Source: JBKQHQ01 sp052148715 (GTDB taxonomy: Bacteria; Pseudomonadota; Alphaproteobacteria; Rhizobiales; Xanthobacteraceae). From it: DNA of 27,391 bases. The position numbers and the translations under genes were made by a program. Below, one piece after another: positions 1 to 7,518 of this stretch. The stretch lies in NCBI GenBank assembly GCA_052148715.1, contig JBKQHQ010000037.1:1-27391 (forward strand). The letters are read 5' to 3'. The notes beneath the pieces are model-generated. The model had not been told where the DNA came from. It ran no database searches and saw only the letters and a list, made by a program, of their open reading frames with translations. The stretch's first letter is position 1; every line of letters begins with the position of its first letter.

Positions 1-103
1 CGCGAAGGCAAGCTTCGATCGGGTCGAACCAGTTGTCGAAAAGCTGCTCCGCAGGTTCCAATTCCGACTGCGGCAGGCAAGGCGTCGTGCTATGGCTCTT
101 CAT
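1..103 (-). CDS. IS256-type transposase, N-terminal part (runs off the window)
   Basis: The minus strand is open from an ATG at 103 to the window edge, giving 34 residues that begin MKSHSTTPCLPQSELEP and continue with LFDNWFDPIEACLR. The LFDxWFDPIE..LR stretch resembles, from memory, the N-terminus of IS256/mutator-type transposases of rhizobia, which continue into a VRGFIE..I.EEL region lying outside this window. The catalytic DDE residues cannot be seen. An inverted repeat (104-167) sits directly upstream of the start. The element would lie to the left, with its transposase 5' end facing the toxin-antitoxin pair. Family assignment rests on this short segment only. Confidence 0.5.
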   Translation of the reverse strand, partial: MKSHSTTPCLPQSELEPAEQLFDNWFDPIEACLR

Positions 104-167
104 GGCGTGATCTCCGCCGGCGTTGCACCGCCGGAATCGCTTGTTGGACCAAGCTGGAGATTACGCC
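104..167. repeat. 12-bp inverted repeat next to the transposase start
   Basis: GGCGTGATCTCC at 104-115 is matched by GGAGATTACGCC at 156-167, an inverted pair with a single mismatch and a 40-bp spacer. It lies immediately upstream of the transposase ATG. It could be part of the end of the insertion element or a hairpin that protects the transposase from read-through. The element boundary and any target-site duplication cannot be fixed from one end. Confidence 0.4.
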
Positions 168-241
168 GCCTTCACTTTCCAACCACTCCCGCTACGGCAC
201 CCGCGGGGGGGCGCGGCGCAATATGCCGGAGAGGGTGCATT

Positions 242-475
242 GTGACGGTGAAACTGGAATTGAAGCCGGAGATTGAGGCTGCGCTGCAGGCGCAGGCGCA
301 TGCACGGGGCTTGTCGCTGGAAGCCTATCTCGAACAGGTGCTCCAGGACGGAACATCATCCAAACGGCCGGCGGCCAAGAAAAGCCTCGCTCAATTGTTT
401 GCGGAGTCCCCCTTGAAGGGCCTCAGCCTGAGCTTTGACAGAGACCGGGACATGGGGCGTTCGGTCAAATTATGA
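242..475 (+). CDS. antitoxin of a VapBC-type toxin-antitoxin pair
   Basis: A 77-residue protein starting at GTG 242 (MTVKLELKPEIEAALQAQA...), preceded by a GGAGAGGG-type ribosome site about 7 nt away. The same frame stays open upstream, but residues before this GTG are Arg/Pro/Gly-rich and look non-coding. The N-terminal segment (LELKPEIEAALQAQAHARGL followed by SLEAYLEQVL) is the short two-helix pattern seen in many antitoxins paired with PIN toxins. The C-terminal half (KSLAQLFAESPLKGLSLSFDRD) is the kind of flexible toxin-binding tail expected. Its stop overlaps the toxin ATG (ATGA at 472-475), so the two are translationally coupled. Because the toxin is truncated, the antitoxin may be relieved of selection. 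Confidence 0.75.
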   Translation: MTVKLELKPEIEAALQAQAHARGLSLEAYLEQVLQDGTSSKRPAAKKSLAQLFAESPLKGLSLSFDRDRDMGRSVKL

Positions 476-900
476 TCGGCTTCCTGCTGGATACCAACGT
501 CCTCTCGGAATTGACGCGGCCCAAATCAGACCCAGGAGTGGAAAACTGGCTGAATAACGCCGACAACGAACAGCTGTTTTTGAGCGTGATTTCTCTGGGC
601 GAGATTTTCAAGGGTATTACGATTCTTCCCGAGAGCAAGCGCCGTCAGAAGCTGCAGCGATGGGTAGAGGAGACGCTGCGGCCATGGTTTGACGGGCGCA
701 TATTGCCCGTTAGCGAGCGCGTCGCCGAAGAATAGGGCATTCTGGCCGGAGAATGCCAGCTCAAGGGGAAAGGGCTTACGGTGGCCGACGGCTTGATAGC
801 GGCGACCGCCATGGAGCACGATCTCACGTTGGTTACTCGCGATGTGCGCGATTTTGCCGACCTCGGCGTCGACGTCTTCAATCCCTGGCCCGCCGCATAG
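472..900 (+). pseudogene. vapC: VapC-type PIN-domain toxin interrupted by an in-frame amber codon
   Basis: The frame begins MIGFLLDTNVLSELTRP and reads as a PIN-domain ribonuclease with Asp7 (LDTN) and Glu44 (SLGEIFKGI). Codon 88 is TAG (733-735), but the same frame continues with normal PIN sequence: TVADGLIAATA (Asp106) and LVTRDVRDFADLGV (Asp124), ending FNPWPAA at a TAG at 898-900. Full length would be 142 residues, normal for VapC. The interrupted position is usually Trp in relatives (VAE-W-G-LA), so a single TGG-to-TAG change explains the lesion. The 87-residue truncated product keeps two of four acidic metal ligands and should be inactive. VapC toxins cleave RNA, often tRNA. Confidence 0.85.
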
Positions 901-980
901 TCGGTGGGCCCAACTATGGCACACAGGTGCGTGTGGACCTCAGAACCTGATGCGGACACCAATCGTCCTCTTCACGGATC

Positions 981-2435
981 CTACGCGGCAAACTCGCCGA
1001 TGAATCGATCAATGCGCTGATTGAGCCGATCGGTCGCCGTCTTGACCTGCTCGACGGCAGCGAGCACTGCCACGCTTGCCTGATCGGTCTGCAGGGCAGC
1101 GCCATTGGATTGTTCCGATATCTCGGCTACGGCGTCCGCCGCTGCGGCTGCACGTTCGACGTTGCGCGATATTTCCGACGTCACCGCCTGCTGTTTCTCA
1201 ATGGCGGTGCCAATCGAGTCGGTGTAGCCGGCAACGTCCTCGATCGTCGCCGAGATCTTGCGGATCGCCTCGACAGCGCTGCCGGTCGATGCCGAGATGC
1301 CGGCGACCCGCTGGGAAATATCCTCCGTCGCCTTCGTGGTCTGATTGGCGAGGCTTTTCACCTCGGCGGCCACGACCGCAAAGCCCTTGCCCAATTCGCC
1401 GGCCCTTGCCGCCTCGATCGTCGCATTGAGCGCGAGCAGGTTGGTCTGGGCTGCGATGTCTTGGATCATGCCTACCACTTCGCCGATCCGGCCGGCCTCG
1501 GACGCGAGTGTTGCGACCTTCTCGTTGGTGGCGACGATGGTGGCGCGGGCGTCCTCGACCGTGGCCTTGGCGCGCGTGACCTCAGAATTGATACCCTCGA
1601 TCGACGTCGATATGTGCTCAGCCGCTTCGGCGACGGTGCGCACGCTCGCGGAGGAATCCGAAGACCGGCCGGCAGCGTCGCGGGCGCTGGCCGAGGCTTT
1701 GGCGGAAATGCGGCTCAGCTCCCGGGCCGTCTCGTTCATGGCGTTCGACTGCCCGGCCATCGTGGCAAGCAGATCGGCAGCATCTCCCCGGAAGCCGTCG
1801 ACAATGGCGCGCAGCCGGACGCCCCGATCGATCTCATCGGTCGCGCGGCTTCGCTGTTCATCGGAAGCGCGTTCGGTTGCCTCCCGGGCCCCCTCGGCCA
1901 GCGCGGTGGCTGCTTCGGACGTCTCGAGGGCTTGTTGAAGATGATGCGCGATCCAGATGAGCACGGCTGTCTGCGTCACGAGAATGACGGCATGAACGAC
2001 GACGCGCCAAAAGTCGGCGCCATCCGGGAATACGGCTGCCGGAAGAATGAAATTGAGCATCAGATGATGCACGGCGGTGACCGCCGCATAGGCGACGATG
2101 GCGCGCCAGTCGCACCAACCCGCGCAGACCGCGAGTGTGGCGAAGAAGTACATATGGATGTCGATCTGGTATCGATGGTCGCTGAAGGCATAAACCATCA
2201 GCGCGACGAGCGCGGCCATTGCCATCGACGTGACGATCCGGGTCGCGGGGCCGGTCCGGTCGCTCATCCACGTCGCCGTGGCGCCGAGTGCAACCAGTAC
2301 CGCGCCGCCCGTGGCGGCGAACGTGGAGACGTGGCTAATCGAAAATGCCGCGATCGCAATCAGGACGACGTTGGCCCAGATAAGGGCGATCATGCCGTAG
2401 CCGAAGCTGAAACGAAGTTTTTCCAGGCTGTTCAT
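981..2435 (-). CDS. methyl-accepting chemotaxis protein with six-helix His-rich membrane sensor
   Basis: A 484-residue receptor from ATG 2435, preceded by AGGAGA 7 nt upstream. Residues 12-165 hold about six membrane helices instead of the usual two helices around a periplasmic domain. This region carries conspicuous histidines in or near helices: His94 (IDIHMYFF), His123-124 (AVHHLMLNF), His148 (VVHAVIL) and His164-165. No separate HAMP domain is obvious; a long helical stretch (170-320) leads to the signalling tip at about 324-366 with the conserved IQDIAAQTNLLALNATIEAA, GFAVVAAEVK and LANQT. There is no C-terminal CheR/CheB tether pentapeptide. The product should relay signals to CheA/CheW. 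The ligand is unknown; the histidines suggest metal, heme or redox sensing, which is inference. The start overlaps the stop of the upstream small gene. Confidence 0.9.
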   Translation of the reverse strand: MNSLEKLRFSFGYGMIALIWANVVLIAIAAFSISHVSTFAATGGAVLVALGATATWMSDRTGPATRIVTSMAMAALVALMVYAFSDHRYQIDIHMYFFATLAVCAGWCDWRAIVAYAAVTAVHHLMLNFILPAAVFPDGADFWRVVVHAVILVTQTAVLIWIAHHLQQALETSEAATALAEGAREATERASDEQRSRATDEIDRGVRLRAIVDGFRGDAADLLATMAGQSNAMNETARELSRISAKASASARDAAGRSSDSSASVRTVAEAAEHISTSIEGINSEVTRAKATVEDARATIVATNEKVATLASEAGRIGEVVGMIQDIAAQTNLLALNATIEAARAGELGKGFAVVAAEVKSLANQTTKATEDISQRVAGISASTGSAVEAIRKISATIEDVAGYTDSIGTAIEKQQAVTSEISRNVERAAAAADAVAEISEQSNGAALQTDQASVAVLAAVEQVKTATDRLNQRIDRFIGEFAA

Positions 2436-2767
2436 CGGCTTTCTCCTTGCAACGGCTCGGCATGGCAGCCGATCGCATATCTCGGGTCCATGACCAGAAT
2501 CGCACCGGCCCCGTAGAGGCGGCGGACAAAATCGTCGTCGTCCGAGACGGCCATGATGATGCGTGGCGAGCGGCCGGCGGCGACCAGCTTTCCGCCCGCC
2601 CGCGCGACGATCGCGGCGGCGTTCGCCGACCACGGCGCGGCGATTACCGCAACGGGACCTTTGCCCGCGGGAATCGCAGCCGTAACGACGAGTGCGGCTA
2701 CGATCAATATCGCGTTGAGCAGAATCTTACCGCAGGAGCCGCGAGGGCGCGTGCCGGACGCAACCAT
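2432..2767 (-). CDS. small exported or membrane-anchored protein coupled to the chemoreceptor
   Basis: A 111-residue ORF whose TGA overlaps the chemoreceptor ATG (TGATG at 2432-2436). Residues 15-33 (ILLNAILIVAALVVTAAI) form one hydrophobic segment, either a signal peptide or an anchor. The remainder (APWSANAAAIVARAGGKLV, then MAVSDDDDFVRRLYGAGAIL and VMDPRYAIGC) looks like a small folded alpha/beta domain with one conserved-looking Cys near the end. From memory, similar small proteins occur upstream of this type of chemoreceptor in other alphaproteobacteria, which would suggest a periplasmic partner. The SD-like AAGGA lies almost on the ATG at 2767, so the exact start is uncertain. No known domain name can be given. 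Confidence 0.65.
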   Translation of the reverse strand: MVASGTRPRGSCGKILLNAILIVAALVVTAAIPAGKGPVAVIAAPWSANAAAIVARAGGKLVAAGRSPRIIMAVSDDDDFVRRLYGAGAILVMDPRYAIGCHAEPLQGESR

Positions 2768-2902
2768 CCTTAAAGTATGAAATGAAATCTTGTAACGATC
2801 GGTAAATTGTCAGGCGATGCTGACCTGTGCGCCTCCATCTGTTCGGGTAAAATACTAAGCAGGACACCGGCGCGCCGAATTCCGGCGGAGGCTACGCCAT
2901 CC

Positions 2903-4432
2903 TCAATGTCCGGCCATGCGGCGGCCGATCTCGGTGACATTGGCTTCGCTGGCGCGCACCTCGTAGACGAGATGGCCGTCGAACATCACGACGATCCGGT
3001 CGGCAAGCTCGAGCAATTCGTCCAGGTCCTCGCTCACGAGAAGGACCGCCGCGCCGCGATTGCGCGCCGCCATGATCTCAGCGTGAATCTGAGCGACCGC
3101 CGCGAAATCGAGCCCGAAGCATGGATTGGCGGCGATCAAGATATGGACCTCGCCGTCGAGCTCGCGCGCGAGCACGGTGCGCTGCACGTTGCCGCCGGAG
3201 AGATCGCCGACGGCCGCGTCCGGCGACCGTGTCCTGATCTTGTAACGGTCGATCTTGCGCACGGCGTTGTCACGGAAGGCGGCGCCGTTGAGCCACCACT
3301 GGCCGCTGGCAAACGGCGCCCGGTCGAACACGCGGAAGGCCAGGTTGTCGGCGACGCTCATCTTTCGCACGCAGGCGTTCTTGAGCGGCTCCTCCGGCAG
3401 GCAGGCGAGTTTGTGGCGGCGCATCTGGGAGCGTGTTGCTTGATAGGGTTCGTTCTCGACCAGGATCGCGCCGCTTTCGGCCTCCCGCTGGCCGGCGAGC
3501 ACCTCGACGAATTGCCGTTGTCCGTTCCCGGAAACGCCGGCAACGCCGACGATCTCGCCCTGACGCAAGGTCAGCGACAGGTCGCGGACCGCCGGCAGCC
3601 CGCCGTCATCGAGCGCATTGAGGGCCTTGATCTCGAGCCGCGGCACGCCGGCGGCGCCGGAGCGGCCGGGCGCGACGGTGAGCGCTTCGGCGCCGATCAT
3701 CAGGCGGGCCATGGTGTCGGGCGTGAGGTCCTTGACCTCGCCCTGCCCGGCAAGCTTGCCACGGCGCAGGATGGTCACCTCGTCGGCAAACGCCATGACC
3801 TCGCGGAACTTGTGGGTGATCATCAAGATGGTCAGGTCGCCGCGCTTGACGGCGTCGCGGAGCATGCCCAGCACCTCGTCGGCCTCGCCGGGCGTTAGAA
3901 CCGAAGTCGGCTCATCCAGAATCAGAAAACGTCGCTTGAGATACAGTTGCTTGAGGATCTCGCATTTCTGCCGCTCGCCGGCCGAGAGCGCCGACACCGT
4001 GGAACGCAGCGGCACGCGGAACGGCATCCGTTCGAGAAAGCCCTCGAGCTCGGCGGCCTCCTTGCGCCAATCGACGACGCTTGGCAGCACGTCGCGCGCC
4101 AGCACCAGATTCTCCATCACGGTCATGGCCGGCACCAGCGTGAAATGCTGATAGACCATGCCGAGGCCGAGTGCATGGGCCGCGCGCGGATTATCGATGG
4201 TCTGCTCACGATCGCCGACGATGACCGAGCCCTCGTCGGGGTGGTAGTAGCCCATGATGCATTTGACGAGGGTGCTCTTGCCGGCGCCGTTCTCGCCGAG
4301 GAGCGCGTGAAAGCTCGACGGCTTCACCTTCATCGAAACGGCGTCGAGCGCCGTGAACGCGCCGAAGCGCTTGGTGATGCCAATCGTTTCGACGCCCGGC
4401 GCTTCGCGCAAGACCTGCTCGGAGGCGGTCAT
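2903..4432 (-). CDS. ABC importer ATPase, two nucleotide-binding domains (BmpA/nucleoside or sugar type)
   Basis: A 509-residue dual ATPase from ATG 4432. The first domain has Walker A GENGAGKS (46-53), Q-loop YQHF, signature LSAGERQ (149-155), Walker B LILDEPTS and switch ITHKF. The second has the degenerate Walker A GVSGNGQRQ, signature LSGGNVQR and a Walker B in which the usual Asp-Glu is replaced (HILIAANPCFGLD), as in MglA/NupO/YufO-type proteins. The second site is therefore probably poorly hydrolytic, which is normal for this family. It energises uptake through the two permeases encoded upstream. The start shares one base with the stop of the hydrolase gene (TGATG), so it is translationally coupled. 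It is the last gene of the importer operon. Confidence 0.93.
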   Translation of the reverse strand: MTASEQVLREAPGVETIGITKRFGAFTALDAVSMKVKPSSFHALLGENGAGKSTLVKCIMGYYHPDEGSVIVGDREQTIDNPRAAHALGLGMVYQHFTLVPAMTVMENLVLARDVLPSVVDWRKEAAELEGFLERMPFRVPLRSTVSALSAGERQKCEILKQLYLKRRFLILDEPTSVLTPGEADEVLGMLRDAVKRGDLTILMITHKFREVMAFADEVTILRRGKLAGQGEVKDLTPDTMARLMIGAEALTVAPGRSGAAGVPRLEIKALNALDDGGLPAVRDLSLTLRQGEIVGVAGVSGNGQRQFVEVLAGQREAESGAILVENEPYQATRSQMRRHKLACLPEEPLKNACVRKMSVADNLAFRVFDRAPFASGQWWLNGAAFRDNAVRKIDRYKIRTRSPDAAVGDLSGGNVQRTVLARELDGEVHILIAANPCFGLDFAAVAQIHAEIMAARNRGAAVLLVSEDLDELLELADRIVVMFDGHLVYEVRASEANVTEIGRRMAGH

Positions 4433-5112
4433 CAAATCGCTCCGACGAACGATTGGGAATTCGACACGGCGCCGAACACACCGCCTTGCATCTTGATCAT
4501 CTTGACAGCGTGGTCGTGGTTGCCCTTGTCGGTCGCGCCGCAGCAATCTTCGAGGAGGAGGCACTCGAAGCCGCGATCGTTCGCCTCGCGCATGGTGGTG
4601 TGGACGCAGACGTCGGTCGTGATGCCGGTAAGCACGATGTTGTCGATGCCGCGCAGGTGCAGCATCAACTCGAGATCGGTCGCGCAGAACGAGCCTTTGC
4701 CGGGCTTGTCGATGATCGGCTCGCCCTGCCGCGGCGCGAGCTCGGGGATGATCTCCCAGCCGGGCTCGCCGCGCACGAGGATGCGGCCGCAAGGGGCGGG
4801 ATCGCCGATGCCGGCGCCGATGCGCCGCGACCGCCATTGTTTGTTGGCCGGCAAGTCGCTGAGATCGGGCCGATGGCCCTCCCGCGTGTGGAAAATGAAA
4901 AAACCCTTGGCGCGCATTGCGGCGAGCACCCGCGCGATCGGTTGGATCGGCGCGCGCGTGAGCGAGAGATCATACCCCATGCGGTCGACATAGCCGCCGA
5001 TGCCGCAGAAATCGGTCTGCATGTCGATGATGATCAGCGCCGTATTCTTTGGGCGAAAATCGCCATTGTAGGGCCAGGGATAGGGGTCCGCGTCGACATA
5101 TTGCTCGGGCAT
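4432..5112 (-). CDS. cysteine hydrolase of the isochorismatase superfamily, biuret-hydrolase-like
   Basis: A 226-residue protein starting MPEQYVDADPYPWPYNG. The family triad is present: Asp30 (ALIIIDMQTDF), Lys136 (IIDKPGKGSF) and Cys169 (GITTDVCV). The whole protein closely resembles, from memory, the biuret amidohydrolase BiuH of Rhizobium, whose triad Asp36/Lys142/Cys175 lies at a constant offset of six. Long shared stretches include TREGHRPDL, GAGIGDP and LEDCCGATD. BiuH cleaves biuret to allophanate and ammonia. Other members of the group act on ureidoacrylate or N-carbamoyl compounds. Its place inside an importer operon next to ureide catabolism genes suggests that it deaminates the imported solute or a purine breakdown product. 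Superfamily is certain, substrate is not. Confidence 0.85.
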   Translation of the reverse strand: MPEQYVDADPYPWPYNGDFRPKNTALIIIDMQTDFCGIGGYVDRMGYDLSLTRAPIQPIARVLAAMRAKGFFIFHTREGHRPDLSDLPANKQWRSRRIGAGIGDPAPCGRILVRGEPGWEIIPELAPRQGEPIIDKPGKGSFCATDLELMLHLRGIDNIVLTGITTDVCVHTTMREANDRGFECLLLEDCCGATDKGNHDHAVKMIKMQGGVFGAVSNSQSFVGAI

Positions 5113-5140
5113 GGCCGTTCCTTCCGCGGCTCCTCGCCGT

Positions 5141-6067
5141 CTATCGCGTGATGGCGAGCTCCGCCGGGGCACCGACGAGCGTGCGCCGCGGCGAGCAGGT
5201 GATGATCATGATGAGCAGGGTCAAAATGTAGGGCGCGGCATTGAACAGATGATAGGCTTGGCTCACGCCGACCGATTGCAGCGTCGGCCCGAGCGCGGCG
5301 GCACCGCCGAACAGCAGCGAGGCCCAAAAGCAAAGCATCGGGTTCCAGCGCGCAAAGATGACGAGCGCCACTGCGGTGATGCCCTGTCCGCTCGACAATC
5401 CTTCATTCCAGCTGCCCGGATAGTAGAGGGACAAGAACGAGCCGCCGATGCCGGCGAGGAATCCGCCGGCCATGGTGGCGCGCAGCCGGATGCCGTTCAC
5501 GTGGTAGCCGAGCGCGAGCGCCGCGTCCGCGCTTTCCCCGGCGGTGCGCAGGACCAGGCCCCAACGCGTCGTCTTCAACGCCCAGACAAGGACCGGGGCG
5601 AGCGCCGCACCGATCAGGAACAGCACGTTGATCCGTAACGCCGCCCGCACCTGTTGCACGTCGCTCCACCAGCCAAGTTCGATCGCCGGCAGCATCGTGG
5701 CCGACGGCTCGATCAGCGGCTTGCCGAGGAAGAAGGCCAAGCCGGTGCCGAACAGCATCAGTGCGATGCCGACCGCGATGTCGTTGACCCGCGGCAGACC
5801 GCAGATCATGGCGTGCAAGGCGCCGAGTGCCATGCCGGCCACTCCCGCGGCCAACACCCCGAGCCACGGCGAGCCGGTGAGATAGGACGTGCCGAAGGCG
5901 CTCATGGCGCCCATCACCAGCGTTCCCTCGAGGCCGAGATTGATGCGGCCGCTGCGCTCGGTGATGCACTCGCCGAGGCTCACGAACAAAAACGGAGTGC
6001 TGACGCGCAACGCCCCGCCCACGACGGCGAGCGGTATGACCCACAATCCGATCGATCCGTCGGCCAT
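5141..6067 (-). CDS. ABC importer permease (NupQ/YufQ, BmpA-system type)
   Basis: A 308-residue membrane protein from ATG 6067, which shares a base with the stop of the upstream permease (TGATG). It is almost wholly hydrophobic with eight to ten predicted helices. It has the family pattern TPFLFVSLGECITERSGRIN followed by LGLEG near the N-terminus and GLVLRTAGES..AALALGYHV before the later helices. This is the branched-chain-amino-acid/nucleoside permease family (BPD_transp_2). It forms the transmembrane channel with the partner permease. A start at 6088 is possible but would only add seven residues. The hydrolase gene follows after 28 bp. Confidence 0.92.
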   Translation of the reverse strand: MADGSIGLWVIPLAVVGGALRVSTPFLFVSLGECITERSGRINLGLEGTLVMGAMSAFGTSYLTGSPWLGVLAAGVAGMALGALHAMICGLPRVNDIAVGIALMLFGTGLAFFLGKPLIEPSATMLPAIELGWWSDVQQVRAALRINVLFLIGAALAPVLVWALKTTRWGLVLRTAGESADAALALGYHVNGIRLRATMAGGFLAGIGGSFLSLYYPGSWNEGLSSGQGITAVALVIFARWNPMLCFWASLLFGGAAALGPTLQSVGVSQAYHLFNAAPYILTLLIMIITCSPRRTLVGAPAELAITR

Positions 6068-7272
6068 CACGAAGCCTTTCGAAGCCACGCGCCGAGGCGG
6101 CCGTAGAGCGGTTCGCTGGCGAGCACCATGATGAAGATCATGCCCTGCAGCACCAGCACCGACGCATCGGGCAGGCCGAGGCGCCGTTGCAGCAGACCGC
6201 CGCTGGCGCCGATGCCGCCGAGCAGGATCGCCACCGGAATCACGGCGAGCGGATTATGCCGTGCCAGGAACGAGACCAGGATGCCGGTGAAGCCATAGCC
6301 GGCCGCCAGGTTGGCGTTGGTGCGCCCCTGGACCGCGGCGACCTCCACCATGCCGGCGAGGCCCGCGCAGGCGCCGCCGAGGAAGCAGGTTATGAGAATG
6401 AGACGGCCGACCTCGAGCCCGACCACCTTCGCGGCGCGCACATTGCCGCCGGCGACGCGAACCGAAAATCCAAAAACCGTGTGATAGATCAGGATATAGG
6501 CGACAGCTGCGGCGACGAGACCGAAGACGAGCCCCCAGTGCACATCGAGGCCGGGAATGTTGCCGATCATGTTGGCGGCGCCGATATCGCGGGTCGACGG
6601 CTTGTTGAGGCTGGTCGGATCCCGCATCGGACCTTCGACCAGGTGATTCAGGATCGCCACCGCGATATAGACGAGCAGCAGGCTTGAAATGGTCTCGTTG
6701 ACGCCGCGGTAGTGGCGCAGCCCGCCCGAGAGCGCGATCCACGCGCCGCCGGCCACCATCCCGGCGCCGGCCATGGCGATCATGACCACGGCGGGCAGGG
6801 CGCCGCCGAGGGCAAGCGCCATCGCGGTCGCGGCGAGCGCGCCCATCAGCAATGCACCCTCGCCGCCGATGATGACCATGCCAAGCTGGGCCGGCAGTGC
6901 GGTGCACAGCGCCGTGAGAACAAGCGGCGCCGATCGCGTCAACGTATTCTGCCAGGAGAACCAGGTCCCGAAGGCGCCCTGGTAGATGTAAAAGTAGAGA
7001 TCGATCGGGTTCTTGCCGAACAGCGCAACGAAGATCCCGAACAAGACGAGGGATGCCAGGAGCGCAAGCAAAGGAATCAGCACGGCTTCCGCCGCGCCGC
7101 CGAACCGATCGATGAAGCCGGATGGTGCCGCGGCTGGCGCGGGCGCGCCGGAAACGTGACCCGTGGGGAGCGGTAACACATCGGCCTCCGCGGCGCCGCG
7201 CGGCGGCGCCCCAGAGGTTACCTCGGCGCCCGCCGCGACCGGGCGGCGCCGCTTCAGCGACAGAATGGGCAT
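6067..7272 (-). CDS. ABC importer permease (NupP/YufP, BmpA-system type)
   Basis: A 401-residue permease. Residues 1-60 are a Pro/Ala/Gly-rich, presumably cytoplasmic extension. The transmembrane part begins at about 64 and carries the family markers LGMVIIGGEGALLMGA, RGVNETISSLLL and VRVAGGNVRAAKVVG. The VNETISSLL and GGEG motifs are typical of the first permease of BmpA-dependent systems for purine nucleosides and related solutes. It pairs with the overlapping downstream permease. A 246-bp gap with two strong palindromes separates it from the binding-protein gene, so it may be expressed at a lower level than bmpA through the same transcript. The start could also lie slightly inside the low-complexity N-terminus. 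Confidence 0.9.
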   Translation of the reverse strand: MPILSLKRRRPVAAGAEVTSGAPPRGAAEADVLPLPTGHVSGAPAPAAAPSGFIDRFGGAAEAVLIPLLALLASLVLFGIFVALFGKNPIDLYFYIYQGAFGTWFSWQNTLTRSAPLVLTALCTALPAQLGMVIIGGEGALLMGALAATAMALALGGALPAVVMIAMAGAGMVAGGAWIALSGGLRHYRGVNETISSLLLVYIAVAILNHLVEGPMRDPTSLNKPSTRDIGAANMIGNIPGLDVHWGLVFGLVAAAVAYILIYHTVFGFSVRVAGGNVRAAKVVGLEVGRLILITCFLGGACAGLAGMVEVAAVQGRTNANLAAGYGFTGILVSFLARHNPLAVIPVAILLGGIGASGGLLQRRLGLPDASVLVLQGMIFIMVLASEPLYGRLGAWLRKAS

Positions 7273-7359
7273 GCCGTTTGAAACTTACCCCAATGTTGCG
7301 ACGGTCGAAATAGCTGCGAGCCCGCGGCTGTCGTTCCGGCTTGCAGCGATACCGCTTCA

Positions 7360-7497
7360 CCTCTCCCCGCCTACGGGGAGAGGTCGGAACAAGCGCGTTC
7401 TGGCCCTTGTTCCGGGTGAGGGGGCTTCGCCGCGAGCCTCAGGCGCCATCCTCGCCTACGCTCGGACAGCGACCTCTCCCCGCAAGCGGGGAGAGGT
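7360..7497. repeat. pair of REP-like palindromes between bmpA and the permease genes
   Basis: CCTCTCCCCG (7360-7369) pairs with CGGGGAGAGG (7374-7383). ACCTCTCCCCGC (7472-7483) pairs with GCGGGGAGAGGT (7486-7497), a perfect 12-bp stem with an AA loop. The two units bracket a GGGTGAGGGG-type core. This composition is that of the intergenic palindromic repeats scattered through Bradyrhizobium-like genomes. Between a binding-protein gene and its permeases such hairpins commonly stabilise the 3' end of the upstream message or attenuate the distal genes. Confidence 0.8.
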
Positions 7498-7518
7498 AAA
7501 AATCGAGGCGCCTATCGT

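Noticed and set aside
2807..3898. Long plus-strand ORF (363 codons) opposite the ABC ATPase
   Set aside because: It is the antisense frame of a well-supported ATPase gene in GC-rich DNA; its residues are Ala/Gly/Arg/His-rich with no motif.
7360..7497. CRISPR array
   Set aside because: Only two palindromic units, unequal in sequence and without regular spacers; they fit an intergenic REP-like element.
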